From assembly GCA_903881065.1 (NCBI GenBank), contig CAIRRW010000508.1:1-13733 (forward strand): a DNA stretch of 13,733 nt, in the 5' to 3' direction. Source of the DNA: an uncultured Bacteroidota bacterium. GTDB lineage: Bacteria; Bacteroidota; Bacteroidia; 2-12-FULL-35-15. Below the pieces are notes generated by a model. That model had not been told where the DNA came from. It was given only the letters and a program-made list of their open reading frames with translations, and searched no databases. The position numbers and the translations under genes were made by a program. This document shows, one piece after another, positions 7,235 to 13,378 of this stretch. Every line of letters starts with the position of its first letter. Position 1 is the first letter of the stretch.

Positions 7235-8344
7235 ATGATAGTTAAGGAAATATTTCATCGCACATTCTTAGGAAACACGCTCGAATCCTATTGTTGGTTT
7301 ATTGGAATTATATTGTTAGGGCTGCTTTTCAAGAAACTACTTTCAAAGTTACTCGCATTATTTGTTTTTAAGTTCCTTCAGAAATATTCGAAAGGTGTAG
7401 GATACGAACGGCTTTTATTCCTATTAAAAAAACCATTAGGAATACTTATCCTGTTATCAACATTCTATTTTGCATTCGACAGAATTAATTTTCCCCAAGA
7501 ATGGAACTTAGTAACCATTGATCATTTCGGGCTTCGACTAATATTATACAGATTATTCGAGATATTAATGGTAGTAAGTATTACCTGGATTATTCTTCGT
7601 GTTATTGACTTTTTAGGTTTAGTTTTATCAAACAAGGCAGCAGAAACCGAATCGAAAATGGACAATCAAATAGTCCCATTTATAAAGGATGCGGCAAAAG
7701 TGCTTGTAAGTATTTTTTCTTTATTCTTTATTCTTGGTGCTGTATTTCAGTTAAATGTTGCTTCATTAATAGCAGGATTAGGAATTGGTGGATTGGCTGT
7801 AGCACTTGCTGCTAAGGAATCTCTCGAAAACTTATTGGGTTCGTTTACTATCTTTTTAGACAAACCTTTTACCGTTGGAGATTTGATAAGAGTAGGTCCG
7901 TTGGAAGGTACGGTTGAGAAAATCGGGTTTAGAAGTACCAGAATTCGTACTGTTGAAAAAAGTTATGTAACTGTTCCAAATAAAAAAATGGTAGATAGCG
8001 AACTCGAAAACTTATCAATGCGGATGCAGCGAGTGGTGAGATTTAATATGGCGTTATCGTATGGAACAAAAAGCCTGCAGGTAAAAAATATTATTAATGA
8101 AGTACAAACTTATCTTGATAATAACCCTATAATAATAAAAAGTGAAACTATAATCCGACTTTTTAATTTCAATGAAAGTGGTATCAATATTATGATATCC
8201 TATACGGTGGATACTATGGAATATAAATTCCTATTGAATGTGCGTGAAGAAGTAAATTACAAAATAATGGAGATTGTAGAAAAGCAGGGAAGCGGTTTTG
8301 CACATACTACTTTTGACATGCTACTTAACAATAAGGCTAAATAA
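7235..8344 (+). CDS. MscS-family mechanosensitive ion channel
   Basis: This 369-residue inner-membrane channel opens under membrane tension to release solutes on hypo-osmotic shock. Four hydrophobic segments precede the channel core (roughly residues 18-35, 65-82, 105-130 and 150-175). The pore-lining helix follows with the small-residue pattern VASLIAGLGIGGLAVALAAKESLENLLGS (about 175-203). The MscS beta domain comes next: FTIFLDKPFTVGDLIRVGPLEGTVEKIGFRSTRIRTVEKSYVTVPN and ELENLSMR (about 204-263). The C-terminal alpha/beta domain runs to the end. With an extra N-terminal helix or two it is a little longer than E. coli MscS (286 residues), like many Bacteroidota paralogues. It appears to be a single-gene unit with a promoter element 40 bases upstream. 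Confidence 0.95.
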   Translation: MIVKEIFHRTFLGNTLESYCWFIGIILLGLLFKKLLSKLLALFVFKFLQKYSKGVGYERLLFLLKKPLGILILLSTFYFAFDRINFPQEWNLVTIDHFGLRLILYRLFEILMVVSITWIILRVIDFLGLVLSNKAAETESKMDNQIVPFIKDAAKVLVSIFSLFFILGAVFQLNVASLIAGLGIGGLAVALAAKESLENLLGSFTIFLDKPFTVGDLIRVGPLEGTVEKIGFRSTRIRTVEKSYVTVPNKKMVDSELENLSMRMQRVVRFNMALSYGTKSLQVKNIINEVQTYLDNNPIIIKSETIIRLFNFNESGINIMISYTVDTMEYKFLLNVREEVNYKIMEIVEKQGSGFAHTTFDMLLNNKAK

Positions 8345-8432
8345 TTAATGAAGTTATTTGCATTAACACTTGGCAGGAAGTTTCATTAGTAAAAAAAGCC
8401 CCGAACATTTCTGCAAAGAGCTTATTTATACA

Positions 8433-8512
8433 TTTTACCACTAAGGCTCTAAGTTCACTAAGTTTTACTTGTTTTTATTTTCTATGTGTTCTAAGTGCCT
8501 TAGTGGTGAAAA
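8433..8512. repeat. Palindromic CTAAG-rich dispersed-type repeat
   Basis: ACCACTAAGGC (8437-8447) pairs perfectly with GCCTTAGTGGT (8497-8507). Flanking TTTT/AAAA extends the stem to about 15-16 pairs with one wobble. The interior has further CTAAG words spaced 8-9 bases apart (CTCTAAGTT, CACTAAGTT, TTCTAAGTG). It fills the gap between the MscS stop and the stop of the leftward Asp-box gene, ending one base before the latter. It lacks a good T-tract on either strand, so it looks more like a dispersed palindromic repeat than a plain terminator. Confidence 0.6.
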
Positions 8513-8513
8513 C

Positions 8514-10007
8514 CTACTGCATCACTATTTTTTTGTTTACCACATTTTTATTTACATCTATTATTTGTACAAAATAAACTCCCTTAGCATAGCCGCCCAT
8601 ATCAAGTGTTGAGGTTTTGCCATTAACCATTAATAATTTATCATTAACCATTCTCCCCATCATATCCATCACTTTTATGGTTGTGTTTTTTTGTATTTCG
8701 CTAAAGGAAATGGTTGTTTGGGAGGTGAAAGGATTTGGGTAAATCGAGATTGAAGATTCTGATGAATTGTTTGGAACTTCAAGTGTTGTTGCATTATTAA
8801 CTACATTTAAAGTAAAGCCAGCAGTAGTTCTATAAGTATTACCAAAGTAATCTTTTCCTATATTATGACAGTATTCACAGGAATCACCTGATGCTGTATG
8901 GATTTTTAAACATACATTATATACAGTGTCCATGTAATAAATATGGGAAGGTGGTGAAGCAAGTGTAGAGGTTGTACCATCGCCAAAATCCCAGAGATAT
9001 GATATTGCTGTTGCTGTTGTTACCGGATCAACAGTTAAGGTAAAGTTATTTGTAATTGAATTATAAGTGGTGGAATAAGAAGCTGCACAATCTATCATTT
9101 GTAATAATGGACGGATGCATACACCTAAACTGTCTTGTGTACCTGCTAATAGATTTGTGCCAAAAACTGCTAAAGTGAAAATTTGAGGTGGTGTTGCCCA
9201 GCCTGTATTTACAGCCGACCAACTATTCCCATTATTTGTAGATAAAAAAACACCTCCCCCACCTGTGCCCGCAAAAATACTTTTGCCGCTAACAGCCAAA
9301 GTAAGCACATTAGTATCTGTCAGGCCAGTATTCACGGCCGTCCAACTGCCTCCATTATTAGTGGATATATATATTCCAGATGTTGTGCCGGCAAAAATAT
9401 TTGTTCCCATCATTGCCAATGCATAAACCGCTGTGGATGGCATCCCGGTATTAACTAACGACCAACTGTTATGATAATTACTAAATAACATAACACCGCC
9501 ATCTGTTCCAGCATATAAATTTGTATCGTTTAATATCAATGATTCTACATTACCACCTTGAAACCCATTACTCATAGAACTCCAAGTTGTGCCGTTATCA
9601 GTCGATTTAGCTACACCTAAATTATTTTCCAGACCTGCATAAATGGTTCTGCCTTTTATAGCAAAGGAAGATGCTGAATTTCCGGTATTCAGCAAAGACC
9701 AAGGACTCCAGCTACCACCTGTATTTATTGACACAGTTAAATTTTGACCGTTTTTTCCTCCAATGGCAACATTTCCATTTGTGGCAATTGATATAAGAGA
9801 AGCACTATCAAGAAAAGTCCATGTATTTCCAACATCATTTGATGAAAGGATACCCCAGTTGCAGCCGGCAAAAATTGTATTTCCAGTTGTTGTTAAGCAA
9901 TATACATGAGAAAATACGCCAAAAGGTCCACCTGCTGTAGTTTGCCATTGTGCTTTTGTGCTCAAGCCAATAATGGCGAACATAGAAATAAGTAATAGTT
10001 TTTTCAT
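8514..10007 (-). CDS. Secreted T9SS-sorted beta-propeller/PKD protein
   Basis: This 497-residue protein starts with a Sec signal peptide (MKKLLLISMFAIIGLSTKA-Q). Residues about 20-300 hold repeated Asp-box/BNR-like units, for example STDNGTTWSS, STNNGGSWTAVNTGL and STNNGNSWSAVNTGW, alternating with Lys/Asn-IFAGT strands, as in sialidase- or YCF48-like propellers without evident catalytic residues. A PKD-type domain follows, with YLWDFGDGTTSTLASPPSHIY. The last 80 residues (418-497) are a type A T9SS sorting domain: SIYPNPF, then KVMDMMGR, KGVYFVQI and a final KKIVMQ. It is therefore expected to cross the outer membrane by T9SS and be released or anchored at the surface. The YVTN-propeller gene lies 36 bases upstream on the same strand, probably co-transcribed. 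Its ligand is unknown. Confidence 0.9.
   Translation of the reverse strand: MKKLLLISMFAIIGLSTKAQWQTTAGGPFGVFSHVYCLTTTGNTIFAGCNWGILSSNDVGNTWTFLDSASLISIATNGNVAIGGKNGQNLTVSINTGGSWSPWSLLNTGNSASSFAIKGRTIYAGLENNLGVAKSTDNGTTWSSMSNGFQGGNVESLILNDTNLYAGTDGGVMLFSNYHNSWSLVNTGMPSTAVYALAMMGTNIFAGTTSGIYISTNNGGSWTAVNTGLTDTNVLTLAVSGKSIFAGTGGGGVFLSTNNGNSWSAVNTGWATPPQIFTLAVFGTNLLAGTQDSLGVCIRPLLQMIDCAASYSTTYNSITNNFTLTVDPVTTATAISYLWDFGDGTTSTLASPPSHIYYMDTVYNVCLKIHTASGDSCEYCHNIGKDYFGNTYRTTAGFTLNVVNNATTLEVPNNSSESSISIYPNPFTSQTTISFSEIQKNTTIKVMDMMGRMVNDKLLMVNGKTSTLDMGGYAKGVYFVQIIDVNKNVVNKKIVMQ
8521..8580 (-). repeat. Copy 1 of near-identical T9SS sorting-domain DNA
   Basis: These 60 bases encode the end of the sorting domain of the Asp-box protein. 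They match 10051-10110, the same part of the neighbouring YVTN gene, at 56 of 60 positions without gaps. The rest of the two genes is much less similar, so the tails look recently duplicated or gene-converted. Confidence 0.85.
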
Positions 10008-10043
10008 AGTAAATTTACTTAATTGTTTGTAAATCTAAGTGTT

Positions 10044-11309
10044 TTATTGAATCACTATTTTTTTGTTTACCGCATTTTTGTTTTCATCTATTATTTGTAC
10101 AAAATAAACACCCTTACTCATATCACCTTTTTCAATAATAAATTGTTTGCCTGTAAAATTTGTAGCTTTTATTTCTTTGCCTACTACATCCATTATTTTT
10201 ATGGTAATATTATTTTGAAATTCATCAAATGAAATAATGGTCGAGGAATTAAAAGGATTTGGAGAAATTGTAAAGCTTACGGGTTCGCTCAAAGAAGCAA
10301 CATCACTTGTTATATGTGTGGAAATAAAATTGCCTAATGAATAAGGTTGTAAACCAACTGGAATTGTAGCTACCACGGCATTAGTGGTTGTGTTTATTAT
10401 ACTTACTGTATTATCAACGAAATTTGTAACACATACTTTACTTCCATCATGAGTTATTGATACTCCAAATGGGCCGTTGCCAACTGTGATAGTAGTAATA
10501 ACAGCATTTGTTGCAGTATTTATTACACTTAAAGAACTTGTACCATTGGCAACATATAGTTTACTTCCATCAGGGCTAACACATAAGCCTGTAGGATTAC
10601 TACCAGTTGCAAGAGTAATAGTGCCAGAAACTGCATTAGTAGCAGTATTTATTATACTTACAGTATTTTGATTACCGTTAGCAACATATACCTTGGTTCC
10701 ATCAGGTGTAATAGTTATGCCTACCGGAGAATTGCCTACCGGTATTGTTGCCAATATAATATAGTTAGTAGTGTCTGTCACATTTACTACACTTACAGTA
10801 TTGTCAAGGTTATTTGTAGCATATACCTTACTATTATCATGGCTTACTACTATACCATATGGGTTGCTACCACAAGTAATTGCCCACAAAGATCCATCAG
10901 TAATTGCGTTCACTCCTGACACTATGTTAGTTGTAGTGCCAGCCATATAATATTTACTCCCATCGGGGCTAACGCATATTCCATAAGGAGCAACTGCAGC
11001 TGCTACAGCTGAAGATAAAATAGTATTTGTAGCAGTACTTATTTTACTTACTGTGTTAGAATTAAACACCGAAGGAGTGCCTGAATTCGCAACATATACC
11101 TTACTTCCATCAGGGCTTACCGACACGCCGAAAGGACTAGTGCCGACCGTAATAGTAGTTACAACCGAATTGGTTGTGAGGTTAATTACAGTTACCGTAT
11201 TACTACCGTAATTTGAAATATAAGCAGTTTGTGAATAAATGTTTGTGCTGGATAATCCAACAGCCAATAGGATTAAAATTGCTTTTGTAGTTGTAATTGT
11301 TTTTTTCAT
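10044..11309 (-). CDS. Secreted T9SS-sorted YVTN-repeat beta-propeller protein
   Basis: This 421-residue protein has an N-terminal signal peptide (MKKTITTTKAILILLAVGLSSTNIYSQ). About seven repeats of roughly 40 residues follow, each of the form NTVSIINTTTNAVVATIPVG plus a PDGSKVYVAN strand (for example SPFGVSVSPDGSKVYVAN, NPTGLCVSPDGSKLYVAN). These are YVTN/YncE-type repeats that fold into a seven-bladed propeller, as in archaeal surface-layer proteins and YncE. The last 78 residues (344-421) are a T9SS sorting domain: ISPNPF, KIMDVVGKEI, KGVYFVQI and terminal KKIVIQ. The protein should be exported to the cell surface or outside; propellers like this usually bind proteins or glycans, but no partner is evident. 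No TAnnTTTG promoter was found in front. It is the upstream member of a two-gene tandem. Confidence 0.9.
   Translation of the reverse strand: MKKTITTTKAILILLAVGLSSTNIYSQTAYISNYGSNTVTVINLTTNSVVTTITVGTSPFGVSVSPDGSKVYVANSGTPSVFNSNTVSKISTATNTILSSAVAAAVAPYGICVSPDGSKYYMAGTTTNIVSGVNAITDGSLWAITCGSNPYGIVVSHDNSKVYATNNLDNTVSVVNVTDTTNYIILATIPVGNSPVGITITPDGTKVYVANGNQNTVSIINTATNAVSGTITLATGSNPTGLCVSPDGSKLYVANGTSSLSVINTATNAVITTITVGNGPFGVSITHDGSKVCVTNFVDNTVSIINTTTNAVVATIPVGLQPYSLGNFISTHITSDVASLSEPVSFTISPNPFNSSTIISFDEFQNNITIKIMDVVGKEIKATNFTGKQFIIEKGDMSKGVYFVQIIDENKNAVNKKIVIQ
10051..10110 (-). repeat. Copy 2 of near-identical T9SS sorting-domain DNA
   Basis: This is the partner of 8521-8580 (56 of 60 identical). 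It encodes the final residues of the YVTN-repeat protein. Confidence 0.85.
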
Positions 11310-11393
11310 TTTGTTTTTGCCCCTTTAATTAATGCAGTTAGCTCTTCTGCTCTTGTTTAATTGTTAGTAATTCTATGGTTAATTATTGTTCTA

Positions 11394-11430
11394 AAAATTC
11401 ATTCACCCAAAAAAGTCCCATTCTGGGTTT
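11394..11430. repeat. Left 37-base direct repeat flanking the toxin-antitoxin module
   Basis: It starts AAAATTCATTC, then has CAAAAAAGTCCC, then TTCTGG. It matches 12151-12187 at 33 of 37 positions in the same orientation. Within it CCCA-TTC-TGGG forms a small hairpin (11417-11427) that reads into TTTT rightward and, after two bases, into T6 leftward, so it could be a weak terminator. The right copy lies just after the toxin stop. Confidence 0.7.
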
Positions 11431-11484
11431 TGTTCAATCGGTACTGTTATAATTTATAATTCATCATTTGTAATTTCTTTCCCC

Positions 11485-11492
11485 TATCTTTG
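11485..11492 (+). promoter_or_regulatory. Bacteroidota-type -7 promoter element for the toxin-antitoxin operon
   Basis: TATCTTTG matches TAnnTTTG, about 28 bases before the antitoxin ATG, giving a short leader. An upstream TTTG at 11467-11470 is closer than the normal -33 spacing. The ATTAATA-type AT-rich stretch between this site and the ATG is where an antitoxin operator would be expected, but no convincing inverted repeat was found. Confidence 0.5.
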
Positions 11493-11519
11493 TAATCTAA
11501 TAGTATTAATACATACATC

Positions 11520-11753
11520 ATGTTCAAACAAATAGTAACACCTACAAATAATCAGCTCCTTATTCAGTTGCCTGACGAGTTGGTAGGGCATCAAATAGAA
11601 GTGATTGCTTTTAATGTTGAAAATAGAGGGAACTCTTCTCCTGAAAAAATTTCGTTTAAGGAACGAGCTACGCGTTTGTTTCAATTTATCAGCAATAACC
11701 CTATCACTCTTCCCAAAGGTTATAAATTTGACAGAGACGAATTGTATGAGTAG
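11520..11753 (+). CDS. Putative antitoxin of a PIN-toxin module
   Basis: This 77-residue protein has a short beta-rich N-terminal half (IVTPTNNQLLIQLPDELVGHQIEVIAFNV). Its pattern of paired strands around LPDELVGHQIEVI recalls AbrB/MazE-like swapped-hairpin DNA-binding domains, but I cannot assign the family firmly. The C-terminal half (SPEKISFKERATRLFQFISNNPITLPKGYKFDRDELYE) would be the flexible toxin-wrapping tail, ending acidic. Its stop overlaps the start of the PIN toxin by 8 bases (ATGAGTAG at 11746-11753), the tight translational coupling typical of type II toxin-antitoxin pairs. In such pairs the antitoxin neutralises the toxin and represses the shared promoter. The role is inferred from size, order and overlap. 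Confidence 0.8.
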   Translation: MFKQIVTPTNNQLLIQLPDELVGHQIEVIAFNVENRGNSSPEKISFKERATRLFQFISNNPITLPKGYKFDRDELYE

Positions 11754-12150
11754 TTTTTTTGTTGACAGTAACCTGCTTATATATTTGGCAACTACTGATA
11801 CTGATAAAACTGCCCGTATTAAAACAGTATTAAATACTGACAATACTGCTTTTATAAGTGTGCAGGTGCTTAATGAATTTACAGCAGTTTGTTTTAAAAA
11901 GAAACTACTTACTCCCGAACAGATAGAAAAATACGTACTCGAATACAAATTGTATTTCGAAACTGCCGATGTTACTTTTGCTACTGTTTCATTATGTTTT
12001 GCAATAAAAGAGAAGTATAAATATTCGTGGTACGATTCATTAATTATTACTGCTGCCTTGCAAAATAACTGCACCAATTTATATACCGAAGATATGCAGC
12101 ACAACCAGATTATTGAAAATACACTTACCATTATTAACCCTTTCATTTAA
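11746..12150 (+). CDS. PIN-domain ribonuclease toxin (VapC-like)
   Basis: From the ATG at 11746 this is a 134-residue protein, the usual length of VapC toxins. The PIN fold's acidic residues are in place: Asp7 in FFVDSNLLIYL, Glu44 in QVLNEF, Asp97 in YSWYDSLIITAAL, and Asp116 in LYTEDMQ. Together they would bind Mg2+/Mn2+ for RNA cleavage; VapC enzymes characteristically cut tRNA or rRNA and arrest translation. The frame is open further upstream (to an ATG at 11605), but those codons overlap most of the antitoxin and do not resemble a PIN start. The gene is coupled to the antitoxin by an 8-base overlap and followed 17 bases later by a strong hairpin terminator. An intact active site suggests a functional toxin; the RNA target is unknown. 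Confidence 0.9.
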   Translation: MSSFFVDSNLLIYLATTDTDKTARIKTVLNTDNTAFISVQVLNEFTAVCFKKKLLTPEQIEKYVLEYKLYFETADVTFATVSLCFAIKEKYKYSWYDSLIITAALQNNCTNLYTEDMQHNQIIENTLTIINPFI

Positions 12151-12187
12151 AAAATTCATTCCCTCAAAAAAGTCCCGTTCTGGCTTT
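12151..12187. repeat. Right 37-base direct repeat flanking the toxin-antitoxin module
   Basis: It matches 11394-11430 at 33 of 37 positions in the same orientation, starting immediately after the toxin stop codon. Unlike the left copy, this one supplies the left arm of the large terminator hairpin at 12167-12206. Confidence 0.7.
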
Positions 12188-12206
12188 CACCAAAACGGAA
12201 CTTTTT
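12167..12206. terminator. Bidirectional terminator between the toxin gene and the orphan leftward gene
   Basis: AAAAAGTCCCGTTCTGG (12167-12183) pairs with CCAAAACGGAACTTTTT (12190-12206) over 17 positions with two C-A mismatches and a 6-base loop. Both strands end in a T-tract, so it can stop the toxin operon from the left (stop at 12150) and the orphan gene from the right (stop at 12275). Confidence 0.75.
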
Positions 12207-12274
12207 GATTTCGAATTTCGGATTGTTGATTTCAGATTTGTCCGCAATCAAAAATCTGCCTTCCTCAATCCAAT

Positions 12275-12934
12275 TTAATTAATCTTCTTCCCGCCAAAAG
12301 GCTGAGAAGGAGGACCACCGCCGGCATTGTTGTGCGCCGTTACTTTTGCCCAAATTGTATTACCTGCGAACCCGGCAGGCAATACAATAGTGATACTTAC
12401 TTTACTGAAAACCGGTGAAGGCTGTGTTACCGCAACATACGTTTTGGCATCCGAAGGGTCGCCACTGGTAACTTCCACTGTGTAATCACATCCATCAATT
12501 TTTTCGTAGGTAATGTCAGCTGTTCCCAAATAGGTACCCTGGTTCATGGTACCGTTTTGCACCTGCCCCGGCTCGGTAGCATCCACAGCTTCTCCTGCCG
12601 TTAGTATGTAACCCAGTGCTTTCAACAATTCAATGTTTCCGGGATTGTTTTGCTGCACTATTACAGCCTGTGCATTAAAAATGTCACAATTTTTAATGTT
12701 TTGTTTGTTTTTAGTTTCTGTAGCAGCCACGGCAGCATCATGTGCTTTTCCTTCGCCAATAATTGCTTTTTGGGCACCATCAGCACCATTTTGTACTACC
12801 AAGCCCTGCGCCACAATAACTGCATCGCTACTGTCGGCCATGTTACTAGCCACTTTTGCAGCCATGCCCTGGTTATCTCCTGCATTATCGCGCGGAGACA
12901 TTTTTTTTACTTTCTGTTCTAATTTTTTAGACAT
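12275..12934 (-). CDS. Orphan hypothetical protein with possible fibronectin-like C-terminus
   Basis: This 219-residue protein has no signal peptide or membrane segment. Its start MSKKLEQKVKKMSPRDNAGDNQG is basic. Residues about 24-115 are Ala-rich and probably helical (SNMADSSDAVIVAQGLVVQNGADGAQ, AAVAATETKNKQN). Residues about 130-219 look beta-rich, with EKIDGCDYTVEVTSGD, FSKVSITIVLPAGF and a closing IWAKVTAHNNAGGGPPSQP. That ending resembles the last strand of a fibronectin type III domain (V-A-N-aGxSpPS); this is inference only. The gene is visibly richer in G+C than its neighbours, with Gly/Ala-heavy composition, and sits between repeat-laden stretches, suggesting recent acquisition. No TAnnTTTG promoter was found. 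A weak 7-base stem (12233-12258) and the bidirectional terminator follow the stop. I do not recognise a named family. Confidence 0.7.
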   Translation of the reverse strand: MSKKLEQKVKKMSPRDNAGDNQGMAAKVASNMADSSDAVIVAQGLVVQNGADGAQKAIIGEGKAHDAAVAATETKNKQNIKNCDIFNAQAVIVQQNNPGNIELLKALGYILTAGEAVDATEPGQVQNGTMNQGTYLGTADITYEKIDGCDYTVEVTSGDPSDAKTYVAVTQPSPVFSKVSITIVLPAGFAGNTIWAKVTAHNNAGGGPPSQPFGGKKIN

Positions 12935-13044
12935 TTTAATAAATTTATGAATTAATAATTCCCATTTTGCTGTTTTGCTATACGCCTCTTACAACAGGTT
13001 TGTAATTCCAAGGACTTATTAATGTTAAAATTTATATTTTTAAT

Positions 13045-13179
13045 GAGATTCTTCGCTTCGCTCAGAATGACACGTTTCGTTTAGTTTTAGTAGGGGCAGA
13101 GAAAAACGGCTTTGTTGTTTTTCTCTGCCCTCCCCTATGTCCGTAAATGTTGTCATTCCGATACGAAGTGAGGAATCTC
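13045..13179. repeat. Concentric nested palindrome with CHSERSEESH-type arms
   Basis: The outer arms are 13045-13072 (GAGATTCTTCGCTTCGCTCA...) and 13151-13179. They pair with one bulge and four differences, two of them G-T wobbles. The inner arms GGGCAGAGAAAAAC (13094-13107) and GTTTTTCTCTGCCC (13117-13130) pair perfectly over 14 bases around a 9-base loop. Both pairs share the same centre at about 13112. The outer arms are the sequence that, when translated, gives CHSERSEESH, a widespread dispersed repeat in this phylum and others. Confidence 0.8.
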
Positions 13180-13199
13180 CCTTTTTACCCCAAAAATCT

Positions 13200-13235
13200 G
13201 TTATTCCGAATTCCGCACGTGCGGAACGGAATCTC
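13200..13235. repeat. Diverged copy of the CHSERSEESH-type repeat with a perfect palindrome
   Basis: It begins GTTATTCCGA and ends CGGAATCTC, matching the ends of the right arm at 13152-13179 (GTCATTCCGA...GGAATCTC). Its centre is replaced by TTCCGCACGTGCGGAA (13211-13226), a perfect 16-base palindrome. Confidence 0.65.
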
Positions 13236-13320
13236 AAAAATGTTTCATTATTTCTTATCTTATTGATTACAAAGCTATTTAATGGTATAAGTGCACTATT
13301 TTGAACCAAAACAAAGCGGC

Positions 13321-13378
13321 TTTCTGGTACTGCAGAGAAGCTCTGCAGTACTGCGGAGCTCCTCTGCAGTACCAGAAA
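13321..13378. repeat. 58-base near-perfect palindrome at the left end of the array
   Basis: TTTCTGGTACTGCAGAG (13321-13337) is the exact reverse complement of 13362-13378. The inside continues to pair to the centre between 13349 and 13350. In all, 27 of 29 base pairs match; the exceptions are 13338/13361 and a T-G at 13344/13355. It comprises the first three array units. Confidence 0.85.

Noticed and set aside
10008..10019. AGTAAATTTACT palindrome just before the Asp-box gene's ATG
   Set aside because: It is a 12-base AT-rich palindrome in an AT-rich spacer and can easily arise by chance; I could not support an operator call.
10023..10919. Plus-strand frames opposite the YVTN gene
   Set aside because: They are low-complexity shadows of the repeat-rich minus-strand gene.
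11605..11745. N-terminal extension of the PIN toxin
   Set aside because: It overlaps most of the antitoxin in another frame. PIN toxins start two to six residues before the first Asp, which fits the ATG at 11746.
11484..12146. A 220-residue minus-strand frame opposite the toxin-antitoxin genes
   Set aside because: It lies fully antisense to both genes. The plus-strand frames have a PIN active site and coupled start/stop, while this one shows only Ser/Val/Phe-rich noise.
12633..12950. Plus-strand frames opposite the orphan gene (two overlapping, Cys/Ser/Phe-rich)
   Set aside because: They are shadows of the minus-strand gene with atypical composition and no start context.
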